From Chromatiales bacterium (GTDB lineage: Bacteria > Pseudomonadota > Gammaproteobacteria > Chromatiales > Chromatiaceae), in NCBI GenBank assembly GCA_028284585.1, contig JANQRK010000110.1, positions 124,001-188,000 of the forward strand: 64,000 bases of DNA. Reading direction: 5' to 3'. The notes below the pieces were generated by a model, which saw only the letters and a program-made list of their open reading frames with translations, had not been told where the DNA came from and ran no database searches. Made by a program: the position numbers and the translations under genes. This document shows positions 19,156-29,800 of the stretch, in pieces. Each line of letters starts with the position of its first letter. Positions within the stretch are counted from its first letter, which is position 1.

Positions 19156-20829
19156 ATGATCACCCACAGCAACACCCTTCGTATCGGCCTGGCCGTTCTG
19201 TCGGGCATCCTCGGGATCGGGCTGGCCGGCTGTGATTCCGCGCAGACCTCTGTGTCGGCCCAGCCACATGCCCGGCCGGTTTCTTATTTGACACTGCAAC
19301 GCAGCGACCCGGGCAAGCATGACCTGGTGGCCGGATCGGTCGAGTCCTGGAAGAAAGAGATGCTCGGCTTCCAGGTCGGCGGCCGGATCACCTCGGTGCA
19401 CGAACCGGGCGCCCAGGTCCACGGCCGGGTGGTCGATGAACAGGGCGAGCTGCTGGAGGCCGGGACCCAGCTCGGCACGATCGAGGACCAGCGCTACCGG
19501 CTGCGGGTCGAGCAGGCCCAGGCCAGAGTGAGCGGCGCACTGGCTGAGACCGCCGCGCTGCGCACCGATATCGAGAAAACGCTACCCAGCGAGCGCAGCG
19601 AGGTCCGCGCCGAATACGAGCGCGCCAAGGCGGACTACCAACGCCAACGGCGGCTGCACAAGTCCGGGGCTGGTGCCCAGCGTCGGGTCGATGAGACACG
19701 GGCCGAATTCAAGGCAAGCGAGGCGCGACTCGCCCGCATAGACGCCCAGATCGAGGAGCGCAAATCGCGCCTGGTTGCCCTCGAGGCCCAGGTGGCCGAG
19801 GCTCGGGAGTCCCTGAGCCAGGCGCAACTCGATCTCGCCGATACCCGGCTGCATGCCCCATTCAATGGCCAGATCGCCAAGGTCCATGTGATCCCGGGCG
19901 GCTATGTCGAGCCCGGCCAGCCGGTGGTCACGCTGCAGATGATGGATCCGATGAAGGTACAGGTCGCGGTCTCGCCGGAGACCGACCAGGCAATCAACTA
20001 CAACGATCTGGTGAAGCTGTATGTCGAGGGTTCCGACGAGCCGCTACATGGTTGGGTCTGGAACAAGGACACCGTCGCCGACACCAGCACGCGTACCTTC
20101 ATGATCACCATGCTGGTGCGCAACCGGCAAGTCGAGGTCGGTCTGCCAGAGGCGCTCCAAGGCCAGAGGTTTCACCGTACGCCCGATCTGTGGAACCTGG
20201 AGACTGAACACGCCGCAAGCGAAGGGCCGTACTTCACCAACAGCCAAACCCTGCAGCAAGACGAGCAAGGCTACTTCGTGTGGCGCGCCGAGGGCCTGAC
20301 GCTGGCCGATCTCGAACACGACTTCGACCCGGTGTTTCGGGTGCGCAAGGTGAGGGTCAGTCCGGGCGAGCGTCGCTTGCGCTTCCTACAGGTGTTCACC
20401 TATCGCCAACTCGACGACTTGGGCGACCTGAATCCGCACACCGACCTCTTGGCCGGCAATCTCCCTGCGCACGTACAGGACGGCGACCCGGTGTTCTTAT
20501 CGCGCAAACGCTGGCTATTGCGACCCGGGCAGCTGGTCAATGTCGACCTGCATCAGGGCCGCTTGCCCGGCGGTTTCTATGTACCGGCCGATGCCATCAC
20601 CCGCGACGGCGACGCCCACCATGTCTATTTGGTGCGCGATGAGGCCAATGGCGAACAGCGGGCCGCCCGCGTCGCCGTGCGGGTCGGTACCCATGCCGGG
20701 ACCCTGCAGGCGGTCGAGGCGTCGGGTGACATCGAGCTACAGGGGGCCAAGCTCATCGTCGAGGGGGTGCACTACCTGCGCGACGGTGACCCGGTCAACA
20801 CCTTCAGCAAAGTGGAGGGCGTGCTATGA
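19156..20829 (+). CDS. RND efflux periplasmic adaptor lipoprotein (HlyD/MFP family), extended
   Basis: A 557-residue membrane-fusion protein that would link the RND pump to the outer-membrane channel. The lipobox LAGC (Cys26) is followed by Asp, the inner-membrane retention signal expected for a pump adaptor. A long alpha-helical hairpin (about 115-220, rich in Arg/Glu/Ala/Gln) is followed by the lipoyl/barrel motif LADTRLHAPFNGQIAKVHV. Between about 310 and 470 lies extra sequence not found in typical adaptors of about 380-400 residues. It includes WNLETEHAASEG and a repeat-like FRVRKVRVSPGERRLRF. A good GGAG precedes the ATG. The stop overlaps the start of the RND gene by 4 bp. Confidence 0.9.
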   Translation: MITHSNTLRIGLAVLSGILGIGLAGCDSAQTSVSAQPHARPVSYLTLQRSDPGKHDLVAGSVESWKKEMLGFQVGGRITSVHEPGAQVHGRVVDEQGELLEAGTQLGTIEDQRYRLRVEQAQARVSGALAETAALRTDIEKTLPSERSEVRAEYERAKADYQRQRRLHKSGAGAQRRVDETRAEFKASEARLARIDAQIEERKSRLVALEAQVAEARESLSQAQLDLADTRLHAPFNGQIAKVHVIPGGYVEPGQPVVTLQMMDPMKVQVAVSPETDQAINYNDLVKLYVEGSDEPLHGWVWNKDTVADTSTRTFMITMLVRNRQVEVGLPEALQGQRFHRTPDLWNLETEHAASEGPYFTNSQTLQQDEQGYFVWRAEGLTLADLEHDFDPVFRVRKVRVSPGERRLRFLQVFTYRQLDDLGDLNPHTDLLAGNLPAHVQDGDPVFLSRKRWLLRPGQLVNVDLHQGRLPGGFYVPADAITRDGDAHHVYLVRDEANGEQRAARVAVRVGTHAGTLQAVEASGDIELQGAKLIVEGVHYLRDGDPVNTFSKVEGVL

Positions 20830-23800
20830 ACCTGCCCAAGTTCGCCCTCGAACACAAACCTATCGTGTTCGGCTTCGCCCTGGTTCTGATTGCCTGGGGG
20901 ATGAGTGTTTTTCTCGACGCTCCGCGCCGCGAGGACCCCGAGTTCACGATTCGCGAGGCCCTGGTAATCACCGACTGGCCGGGTGCTACCGCGCAGCAGG
21001 TCGAAGAACTGGTCACCGATAAGGTCGAGAAGGCCGCCGCCAACATCAAAAGGGTGCGCCGCGTGCAGTCCTGGAGTTCGGTGGGACGCTCGGTGGTCCA
21101 GGTCTCAGCAGTGGACGAGGTCACTGCGATCCAAGAGGTCTGGACCAAGCTGCGGGCCGAGATGCAGCTGCTCGAGCCGACCCTACCCGAAGGCGCGCTA
21201 CCGCCGGTGGTGGACGACAACTTCGGCGATACCGCCGCGCTGATCCTGGCCCTCTACCAGGACCCCGAGGCCGCAGCCAAGCAGCGCTATGCACCGCGCG
21301 AGCTGGAGGTCTTTGCCAAGCGTCTGCGTGACCGACTGATGGATCTGCGGCCCAGCGAACCCGGCCCGGACGGCCGCCCGATACCAGTCACCACCGAGCC
21401 GGCCTACGTGGCGCGTCTCGACCTGTACGGCGCGCAGCGCGAGGTGATCTATCTAGAGACCGACGCCGGGGTGTGGAGCCAACTGGGCCTCAGCGCGGAC
21501 GAGCTGCAGTCCTTGCTCGCGGAACGCAACTTGATCGCCCCGGCCGGGGTATTCAACACTGCTGACTACCGTGTCAACACTCGACTATCGGGCAGCTTCG
21601 ATGCGGCGCGCGAAATCGAGCAAGTGGTGGTCGGCCGAGTGGCCGCGGGTGCCGAGTCGCCCGGCCGCCAGACACTCACCGAACTGGAACGTGATCTGCA
21701 AGCCGGTGTGGGTGCAGATACCGGCCGGCCGTCGGCCTTCGAGGTACCTGTCCATCTGCGCGACCTACGCATCCGGGTCCAGCGTGGCTACGCCGACCCG
21801 CCCGATTCGCTGGTACGCTTCAGCGACCCGCACGATTCGGCCGACGCAATCGTGCTGTCGTTCACGATGAAGCCGGGCCAGAACATCAGCTGGCTCGGCG
21901 CGGCCGTGGACCGGCTGCTGGCCGAGGCCAACGCCACCTTTTTACCGCCCGACATCCAGGTCGTGAAGGTCTCCGATCCCCCGTCGTTCGTCCAACAGAA
22001 GGTTAGCGACGTGGTCAGCAATTTGCTCCAGGCGATCGGGCTGGTGCTGCTGATCCTGGGCATGCTGGCCGGCCTGCGCGTGGCCCTGGTAACCGCTGCC
22101 GCGATCCCGTTGATCATGCTCAGTGCCTTGGCGCTGATGCGGCTGTGGGATATCCAGATCGAGCAGATCTCCCTGGCGGCGCTGATCGTCGCGCTGGGGC
22201 TGCTGGTGGACAACGCCATCGTCACCTCGGAGAACACCACGCGCTTCCTCAATGCCGGGATGCCGCGCGCGCAGGCGGTGGTCGAAGGCTGCAACCAGGT
22301 CGGCGGCTCGCTCCTATGGTCTTCGCTCACCACCATCGGGGTGTTCATCCCGATGGCCTTCGCGCTGCCGGGCGACCTCGGCGAGTATGTATTCAGCTTG
22401 CCCGTCGTGGTCACCCTGACCCTGCTAGTGAGCTGGCTGTGCGCCATGACGGTGACGCCCATCCTCAATTTTTATCTGCTGGCACCCTCGGACGGCCGAC
22501 TGCCGATCGTCGCCCTGTTCGCCGCGCTCAAGCAGCGCCTAGGTGGCAGTCGCGGCATCGAGCCGGTGCCACACATGGCGGCCGCCGCGCAGCCGCCGCA
22601 GGACGGAAGTTTCAAGCACGTACTGCGTTTCGTCATCGCGGCACGTATCCCGGCCATCGGCATCGCCTTTGCACTGCTCGCCGCGGCGTTGCTGCTGCCG
22701 GTCAAGCCGTCCTTCTTCCCATTCTCCGATCGCAACCAATTCGTGGTCGATATTTGGCTGCCGGAGACCGCGCCCATCTACCGCACCGACGAGACGACAA
22801 AACAAGTGGAGGCGTTGGTACGCCGCCTCAGCCGCACCACCTGGCAAGATGGCACCTGGAAACCCTTGATCGACAACGACGGCCAAGCGACCGAACGCCT
22901 CCACAATATGGTCGCCTATGTCGGCGCCGGCGGCCCACGATTCTATGTCGGGTTGAATCCGGGCCCGAGTGCACCGCATTACGCGAACATCCTGATCAAT
23001 GCCAACGACCGCGAGCAGGTGCAATCCTATGTGGCGGACATCCGCCGCGCCGCTTGGGCAGGTATCGGCGAGCCGGGCAAGGCCGACTATCTACCGCCGG
23101 TGGCCGGTGCTCGAGTGGTCCCCAAACAGTTGGTCATGGGTACCCCCGTGTCCTCGCCGATCGAATATCGGCTGACCGGACCACGCCTGGCCAATGAACA
23201 GGTGTTGCGCCACTACGGCGAGCAGATCAAAGACGTACTGCGTGACGGTGGCCTGGTCTGGGACGTGCACGACAGTTGGGGCGCGCTCGGTCTGCAGTTT
23301 GATGTCGACCTCAAGGCCGATCGGGCCAATATGGCGGGGGTCACCAATGACACCGTGGCCGATACCCTCAATGCCTATTACAGCGGCCGCTACTTGACCA
23401 CCTTCCGTGAAGGCGATCGCCAGCTCCCGGTCATGTTGCGCCTGCCGCCCGAACAGCGACGCTCACTGCACAGCGTGCAAGGCGCCTTCGTCGAAGGCTA
23501 TACCGGCAAGGTCCCTCTGGACGCGGTGGCCGACTTCGGGCTCAGTCGCGCCCCGGTGCAGATCACACGTTATCAGCGCGAGCGCAGCCTGCGCGTGCAG
23601 GCGCGACCTGAACCCGGTCTGCTGGCACGCGACATCCTGGCCCAGCTCCAACCCAAGATCGATGCCATCGCCGCCCAACTACCACCCGGCTACCGCATCG
23701 TCGACGGTGGCATCCAGGAGGAGGCCGCACGCGGCGAACGCGCCAACTCGGTGGCCCTTGGCATCGGGATAGTACTGGTGGTGTTCTGCCTGCTGCTGCA

Positions 23801-24362
23801 ATACAACTCTGCGGTCAAGCCGCTGCTGATCCTATTGACCGTGCCGCTGTCGATCATCGGCGCCATGCTGGGCCTGTGGCTGCGCGGCATCCCACTGGGT
23901 TTCATGGAGACCCTCGGCTTTCTCGCCCTGTTCGGCACCGTGCTCAACGCCGCGATCCTGATGATCGATTTCACCGAACAGTTGATCAAGGAGCGGCTGG
24001 CCAAGGGCGAGCGTCTCGCACCGCCGGGCGAGCGCGGCTATTGCGGTTTGACCCGAGACGCCTTTCGCGACTGCCTGGCCGAAGCCGGACACGCCCGCAT
24101 GATGCCGATCTTTATGACCACGGCAACCACGGTAGCCGGCCTGATGTCGCTGATGTTCGGCGGCGGTCCGTTGTTCATGGGACTGGCGACCGCGTTCGCG
24201 GTCGGGCTGATCGTCGGCAGTGCCATTACCTTGCTGGTGTTGCCGGCGCTGATCGCGCTATTCGTCGAGAACTTCGGCTATCCGTTGGTCGACCCCGCTA
24301 CAGTGCAGCGGCGCAAGCTACCAGAGTCGACGGACCCACCCACCACCATGCAGGTCGCCTGA
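20826..24362 (+). CDS. RND efflux transporter (AcrB-like inner membrane pump)
   Basis: A 1178-residue resistance-nodulation-division pump. Two repeats each carry one N-terminal helix, a large periplasmic loop and further helices. The TM4 motif GLLVDNAIVTSEN has one aspartate of the usual DD pair, with Asn in the second place. TM10 reads VLNAAILMIDF where AcrB has a lysine (K940). The TM11 Arg and Thr are kept (ARMMPIFMTT). It is longer than AcrB (1049), mainly in the periplasmic loops. Substrates cannot be told. It sits in the order adaptor-pump-outer membrane factor, overlapping the adaptor by 4 bp. Confidence 0.93.
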   Translation: MNLPKFALEHKPIVFGFALVLIAWGMSVFLDAPRREDPEFTIREALVITDWPGATAQQVEELVTDKVEKAAANIKRVRRVQSWSSVGRSVVQVSAVDEVTAIQEVWTKLRAEMQLLEPTLPEGALPPVVDDNFGDTAALILALYQDPEAAAKQRYAPRELEVFAKRLRDRLMDLRPSEPGPDGRPIPVTTEPAYVARLDLYGAQREVIYLETDAGVWSQLGLSADELQSLLAERNLIAPAGVFNTADYRVNTRLSGSFDAAREIEQVVVGRVAAGAESPGRQTLTELERDLQAGVGADTGRPSAFEVPVHLRDLRIRVQRGYADPPDSLVRFSDPHDSADAIVLSFTMKPGQNISWLGAAVDRLLAEANATFLPPDIQVVKVSDPPSFVQQKVSDVVSNLLQAIGLVLLILGMLAGLRVALVTAAAIPLIMLSALALMRLWDIQIEQISLAALIVALGLLVDNAIVTSENTTRFLNAGMPRAQAVVEGCNQVGGSLLWSSLTTIGVFIPMAFALPGDLGEYVFSLPVVVTLTLLVSWLCAMTVTPILNFYLLAPSDGRLPIVALFAALKQRLGGSRGIEPVPHMAAAAQPPQDGSFKHVLRFVIAARIPAIGIAFALLAAALLLPVKPSFFPFSDRNQFVVDIWLPETAPIYRTDETTKQVEALVRRLSRTTWQDGTWKPLIDNDGQATERLHNMVAYVGAGGPRFYVGLNPGPSAPHYANILINANDREQVQSYVADIRRAAWAGIGEPGKADYLPPVAGARVVPKQLVMGTPVSSPIEYRLTGPRLANEQVLRHYGEQIKDVLRDGGLVWDVHDSWGALGLQFDVDLKADRANMAGVTNDTVADTLNAYYSGRYLTTFREGDRQLPVMLRLPPEQRRSLHSVQGAFVEGYTGKVPLDAVADFGLSRAPVQITRYQRERSLRVQARPEPGLLARDILAQLQPKIDAIAAQLPPGYRIVDGGIQEEAARGERANSVALGIGIVLVVFCLLLQYNSAVKPLLILLTVPLSIIGAMLGLWLRGIPLGFMETLGFLALFGTVLNAAILMIDFTEQLIKERLAKGERLAPPGERGYCGLTRDAFRDCLAEAGHARMMPIFMTTATTVAGLMSLMFGGGPLFMGLATAFAVGLIVGSAITLLVLPALIALFVENFGYPLVDPATVQRRKLPESTDPPTTMQVA

Positions 24363-24400
24363 GGTTCGCCATGCATACCTCAGTGAAAGAGGCGCAAGTG

Positions 24401-26008
24401 ATGGACGATAGACAGAGCTGTTTCGCACTGGGTCGACTGCTTCTGGCCCTGCCGCTGATCGGGCTGCTCGGCGGCTGCGCCAAGCTCGGCCCGGACTTCG
24501 TCAGACCGCAGGCACCGGTTACCGAGAACTGGGTCGAGGCCGATCCGCGGTTCAAGCGCGATACGGGCGCGGAACTGCGTCGCTGGTGGACGCTGTTCCA
24601 AGATCCGGCACTCGACCGGCTGATCGAGGCCGCACAGGCGCAGAACCTGTCGCTGCAGATCGCCGGGCTACGGATACTCGAGGCGCGCGCCGCACTGGGC
24701 ATCGCCGTGGGGCGCCGGTATCCACAAACCCAGCAGGTCGGCAGCGGCGCAGTTTACGAACGGCTCAGTGAAAACCAGACCAATACCCTGGGCAGCGATG
24801 TCGCGGCCTGGACCTATGACCTCGGCTTCGACACGGCCTGGGAACTCGACCTATGGGGGCGTTTCGGCCGCGCCATCGAGTCGGCAGACGCCAGCCTGCT
24901 GGCCTCGGTCGCCGATTACCAGGATGTATTGGTGTCGCTGACCGCGGAGGTGGCGAACGTCTACCTGCAAGTGCGCACCTTTGAAGAACGCATCGCCCTG
25001 GCCAGTGAGAACGTCGCGATCCAGCGGCGCAGCCTGCGACTGGCGGAGGTCCGGTTTCGCAACGGTGAGACCACCGAACTCGATGTCCAACAGGCGCGTG
25101 CCCTGCTCAACAACACCCAGGCGCGCATCCCGCGGCTGGGTGCCGGGCTGCGGCGCGCGCAGAACGCCCTCGCCACCCTGCTTGGGCAACCGCCCGGGCA
25201 AGTGCAAGACCTTCTCGACGGCCAGGCGCTGATCCCGAGTGCCCCGGCCGAAGTGGCCGTGGGCATACCTGCCGAGCTACTGCGACGACGCCCCGACGTG
25301 CGCCGCGCCGAGTGGCAGGCTGCGGCGCAGAGTGCCCGTGTCGGCGTCGCCATGGCCGACCTCTATCCGCGTCTGAGCCTGCTCGGCTCGATCGGCCTTG
25401 CCGCCAGCAGCGGCACCGCCACCACACGCAGCGGCCAGAGCGGGATCGACGAGCTGTTCACGGCGGACAGTCTGAGCGTCGTCGGTGGCCCCGTGTTGAG
25501 CTGGAACCTATTCAACTATGGTCGGTTGAAGAACAACGTACGGGTGCAGGACGCACGCCTGCAACAGCTGCTCGTCAACTACCAGGACACCGTCCTGCGC
25601 GCCGCACGCGAGGTCGAAGACGCCATGGTGGGCTTTGTGCGCTCGGCAGAACAGGTACATTTTCTCGACGCCGGGGTGACCGCGGCCCGGCGGGCGGTCA
25701 CGCTGTCCCTGATCCAGTACCGCGACGGTGCTGTGGACTATCAGCGGGTCCTCGACTCGCAGAACCGCCTGGTCGCCCAGCAGGATCAGTGGACCGAGAC
25801 CCGAGGTGCGGTGACGCGCAACCTGGTCGCCGTGTACAAGGCGCTCGGTGGCGGCTGGCAACAGCAGGCCGGCCACCCGGTAGTGCCAGAACGCACCCGA
25901 AAGCAGATGCAAGAGCGCACCGATTGGGGCGATCTGCTGGCTCCTGTGGAACCGAGTACGCGCGATACCGAAACAACCAACACCACCGCGTACCGGATCG
26001 ACCATTGA
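24401..26008 (+). CDS. Outer-membrane efflux lipoprotein (NodT/OprM family)
   Basis: A 535-residue TolC-type channel that completes the tripartite pump. The signal peptide ends in LGGC (Cys26) and the next residue is Ala, so it is sent to the outer membrane. Two OEP repeats are visible: WWTLFQDPALDRLIEAAQAQN at the start of the first, and RRPDVRRAEWQ followed by DLYPRLSLLGSIG at the start of the second. The ATG at 24401 is preferred because AGAGG lies eight bases upstream; an ATG at 24371 would add ten residues. It follows the RND gene by 38 bp. The C-terminal tail beyond residue 490 is hydrophilic and variable. Confidence 0.92.
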   Translation: MDDRQSCFALGRLLLALPLIGLLGGCAKLGPDFVRPQAPVTENWVEADPRFKRDTGAELRRWWTLFQDPALDRLIEAAQAQNLSLQIAGLRILEARAALGIAVGRRYPQTQQVGSGAVYERLSENQTNTLGSDVAAWTYDLGFDTAWELDLWGRFGRAIESADASLLASVADYQDVLVSLTAEVANVYLQVRTFEERIALASENVAIQRRSLRLAEVRFRNGETTELDVQQARALLNNTQARIPRLGAGLRRAQNALATLLGQPPGQVQDLLDGQALIPSAPAEVAVGIPAELLRRRPDVRRAEWQAAAQSARVGVAMADLYPRLSLLGSIGLAASSGTATTRSGQSGIDELFTADSLSVVGGPVLSWNLFNYGRLKNNVRVQDARLQQLLVNYQDTVLRAAREVEDAMVGFVRSAEQVHFLDAGVTAARRAVTLSLIQYRDGAVDYQRVLDSQNRLVAQQDQWTETRGAVTRNLVAVYKALGGGWQQQAGHPVVPERTRKQMQERTDWGDLLAPVEPSTRDTETTNTTAYRIDH

Positions 26009-26023
26009 GGAGAAGGCTGCGCC

Positions 26024-26713
26024 ATGCACATACTCATCAATCGATCGCAGCACGCCAGCCGGCGCGGGTACCTGGCAAGCCGCATCGACGACAGCCGCTG
26101 TACGCTACTGCTCGCCAGCCTGGTGCTGTTGTTGATCCTCTATCCCTATCTCGAGGGCGAAGCCGGTCAGGTGGGTCTGTTGCTGGAGTTGGTCACCAGC
26201 ACCGTCTTGCTCGCCGGTCTGTTCGCCATCAGCCGGCGGGTCTGGGAATTGCTCTTGGCGCTGGCGCTGATCGTACCGGCCCTGCTCGGAAACTGGTCTG
26301 GGGCGCATGCCGCAGCATCCTTGCCCGAGCTGCTCATGGTCGCCAGCGAGGCCGCCTTCTTTATATTCATGACGGGAATGTTGTTGCGCTATGTGATCAG
26401 CGACCGGTTGATTGTCGGCGATCGACTGCAAGGCGCCCTGAGCGTCTATCTGCTGATCGGTGTCAGTTTCTCCACCCTCTATGAGCTGCTCGAGATGCTG
26501 GCCCCGGGCAGCCTGCATTTCCCCAACGGCCCACCACTGTGGTCAGACCATCTGTATTACAGTTTCGTCACCCTGACGACCCTGGGCTATGGTGATATCG
26601 CACCGGTGACACCCGAGGCGCAATCGCTGGCCATACTCGAGGCGGCCACCGGGGTGCTCTATGTGGCGGTGCTGGTGGCCTGGCTGGTGAGCGCCCTGCG
26701 CGAGGCCGGATAG
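26024..26713 (+). CDS. Two-TM potassium channel-like membrane protein
   Basis: A 229-residue inner membrane protein with about six hydrophobic segments. Near the end is a pore loop with the potassium selectivity filter TLTTLGYGDIAP (about 183-194), followed by a last helix (LYVAVLVAWLVSAL). The filter TxGYGD is the hallmark of K+-conducting pores. No cytoplasmic RCK/TrkA-N domain is attached, so gating input is unknown. The gene starts 15 bp after the outer-membrane efflux gene and closes the nine-gene run, an unusual place for an ion channel. Confidence 0.85.
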   Translation: MHILINRSQHASRRGYLASRIDDSRCTLLLASLVLLLILYPYLEGEAGQVGLLLELVTSTVLLAGLFAISRRVWELLLALALIVPALLGNWSGAHAAASLPELLMVASEAAFFIFMTGMLLRYVISDRLIVGDRLQGALSVYLLIGVSFSTLYELLEMLAPGSLHFPNGPPLWSDHLYYSFVTLTTLGYGDIAPVTPEAQSLAILEAATGVLYVAVLVAWLVSALREAG

Positions 26714-26716
26714 GAC

Positions 26717-26791
26717 GCCAGTCCAACAGGGTACGGCAATTCGGCCCTCGCCCTTAGCACAAGGCCCCTACAAGTCATCTGTTGGGCTGGC
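26717..26791. repeat. Inverted repeat in the convergent K+ channel / mshQ gap
   Basis: A 13-bp arm GCCAGTCCAACAG at 26717-26729 pairs with CTGTTGGGCTGGC at 26779-26791, 12 of 13 matching, across a 49-base spacer. It sits between two converging genes, where a bidirectional transcription stop is expected, but no T-run follows either arm. Calling it a terminator would be a guess. Confidence 0.3.
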
Positions 26792-26816
26792 AGTCGAGCA
26801 ACAACTGGTAGCGGAT

Positions 26817-29800
26817 TCAGCGCAGCTCGCGTCGATAGACGATGCTCGATGGGCGGTTGAAGATGCCAAAGGTCGCGCGTGCCGTGGGGGCTCGGTCACC
26901 GGCACCATCCCAGTCGAACATCAGGTGACTGGGAACCGTAGCACCGACCTCCAGTACCCCGACATTGCCGGCCCCTGGGGCTTGCAGATTGAGATTGAAC
27001 AGACCGGCATTGGCCAGTGACTCGAACTCCATGCCGCCTGGACCACCGGTTGCACAGCCGAGACCAGAGTCGTCATCGACATCCCAGACGCAGGTATCGG
27101 CAACCGCTAGGCTGTCGCCCACATCGAGGTCGGTCAGGCCCAGCGCCGGCACGACGCTGCAACTGTCATCGGTGTTGAGTACAAAACCGACCGCGCTGCC
27201 TGCGAAATGCTGGCTTTGCATCCGGACCGCAAGGTGCTGTAGTTCCGAGCCATGGGCATTGGCAAAGGCCAGCCGACCGTAGCGTAACTCGACACCGACT
27301 GGCGTCGCCGTGAGGGGCAATCCGCTCGCGACTACTCCGTCACGATCCTGGACCGCGGTGACACTGAGATCTAACGCGCCATCGAAGGGTGCAACCCGAT
27401 CATTGGCACCGCGCCCCCAAGTAAATCCGGGATCGACCAAGCTAAGATCGAGCGTGCCATTCACATTGTCGGTCAGCGTGCGACCACCGGCCCGGCTCCA
27501 GGCGAGCTGTATTGGGGTACTGGCATCTACACCCGGTTGCACGGCATCACCGATGATCGGCGCGAACACGAAGTCTGTGCTCATCAATCCAGCATAGGCC
27601 CCGGTGTAGTTCTGGGTGACCTCCCCGGCCACATTGCGCGCGGTCACGCGCCATACTGGGCTATCCGCGAGACTAATCTCCTCCCCCTGATAACTGAACC
27701 CGCCGAGCTCGCAGCTGTTGGTGAACGAGCCCACGGCCTCGGCCGTAACCTCCAGCTCAGCCGGGTGGAAGCGCCCGATCCAGGCGGTATCTCCGCTATT
27801 GCCGAACTTACAACCGAACCGACCGCCCACCGCGACATTCGAGAAATCATCGCTGCAGTCACCATCCGCCGCGTCGTCGCTGGCGAAGCTGTCGTCGTAA
27901 AGACCATGGGTGGCAAAGCGTAGATTGCCGACCTCGGCATAGCGGAAATCGCTGCCGCTGGCGGTACCGCTGGCGCCGGCCGCAGGATCGAAACCCCCGC
28001 TCAGCACCCCGATGTGAACGGCAGCGGCATGGGCCAACAGCTCAGTGTTGTCGATCTTCGGTGTCCCGTCGTAACCCGGCCCACCGATGACCGACAGGGA
28101 GAACGGCGAACCGGCGGCCGCGCGCGGCAGACCCAGCGCACCAGCGTTGTTCAGTGCCGGCGCTGCCAAGGTCAGCTCGACTGGGCGCACGGTAAAGGCA
28201 TCGGTAGAACACGCCACCAGGTTAGGGTCTGACGTGGGATCGGTCACCCGACAACCTACCCGGCGATAGGCACGCGTGACCGACATCGCCGCTGCGGCCT
28301 TGCGGCCTTGATCCGATACACTCAGTGTCAGGGTTTGGCTGATCGTCGGCGACAGGGCCGGTCGCGTGGCACAGGCACCGCCGCCCGAGGCATCGACCAG
28401 TTCCACGGTCAGCGCGCGGTCACCATCGGAAGCAAACGCGGTCTCTATCGCATCCATGTCGCCGTCGTCATCGTCATCGCGCAGTGCCACAACATCGAAT
28501 CCGAACGCGGTCCCCACCAACTGCAGATAGAGATGGCCGTTCAGGGCATTGCCGCCGGCCACGACACAGTTGAACCCCCCGGCATCCCCGGCCGACGAGA
28601 CGTCACAGCTGCGGGTCTGTTGAAAATCAGCCAGGATTTCTGTGCCTGTCAATACCCGATCGTACAAGCGCAGCTCGTCGAGCACACCGTTCGCCGAGTC
28701 ATTGGTGCCGCCATAGTGATAGCTGCCGCGGTTGTCGCCGAATACCAGGGTCTGCAGGCTACCCAACACGCCGGTGCTGTTGCTGGTTCCGGTCGCGGCT
28801 AGCCCACCATCGACATAGACCCGGTACCTGTCGTTGGGCAGATCCCAGGTGACACCGATGTGCTTCCAGGTGTTGGCCGCCACGACCCGTCCGGCGCTGG
28901 TACTCGACAGCCCGACATCCGCGGAGTCTTCAAGGCGGAAGGACAAGCTGCCGTCGTTCTGCAACATCAAATAGAAGTACTTGCTGGTGCCATCGTGTGA
29001 GGCGTCGAACAGCATTCGGTTACCGCCACCGTTCCAGGGCTGATTGCTGCGGTACCAGAAGGTAATCGCACCCGCGTTACCGAGCTGGCCATCGACATCG
29101 ACCCCAGTATCGATCACGTAGCTGGCGGCCTCGGTGGTGTTGTAGGGGATGACCCCGCCCCGACAAATCTTACCGAATTCGGTGGTATCCACCCCGGCAG
29201 TTGTGCCCAAGGCACGCGCACCGGTCGCCGTGCCCTGAGTATCGGCGACCTCACCAGGCACGCCAGACCAGTCGCCGGCCGGTTCCTCCAATCGAAACTC
29301 TGCATAGGGTGTGTTCACCCCAGGGGGCGGACAGGTACGGGTCCGATTGTAGTCCGCCGTCACTTGCGCCGCGCTGATCACAGCGCGGTAGACGCGGACT
29401 TCATCGATAGTCCCATCGGCTGAATTATTCGAACCACCGAAGTGATAATTGCTGCGGTTATCGCCGACGTACAGGGTCTGGAGTTCACCGATATTGCCAT
29501 TGCTGTTATCGGTACCGGTCGCAGCCAGATTGCCGTCGATATAGATCCGATAGCGATCGTTCGGTAGATCCCAAGTGACCGCGATGTGTTTCCAAGTCTG
29601 TGCAGCCACCGCCTGCACCGCCGTATCCGTCATGAGATCGGTTTCGCCCGAGTCTTCGATATAGAACCGCACCCGACCGTCGGTCGTGATCGACACATGG
29701 AAGAACTTGGCTTCGCTGCCGCCGGACTGTGAGGCATCCAGCAGCATGCGTTGGGTGCCCGAGTTCCAGGCAGCATTGGCCCGATACCAGAAGCTGATCG

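Noticed and set aside
22145-26484. Long plus-strand frames of 350, 710 (first part) and 390 codons in the RND region
   Set aside because: Shifted frames of the RND and outer-membrane factor genes; Arg/Gly/Ala-rich without motifs. Only the part of the 710-codon frame from 24401 is real.
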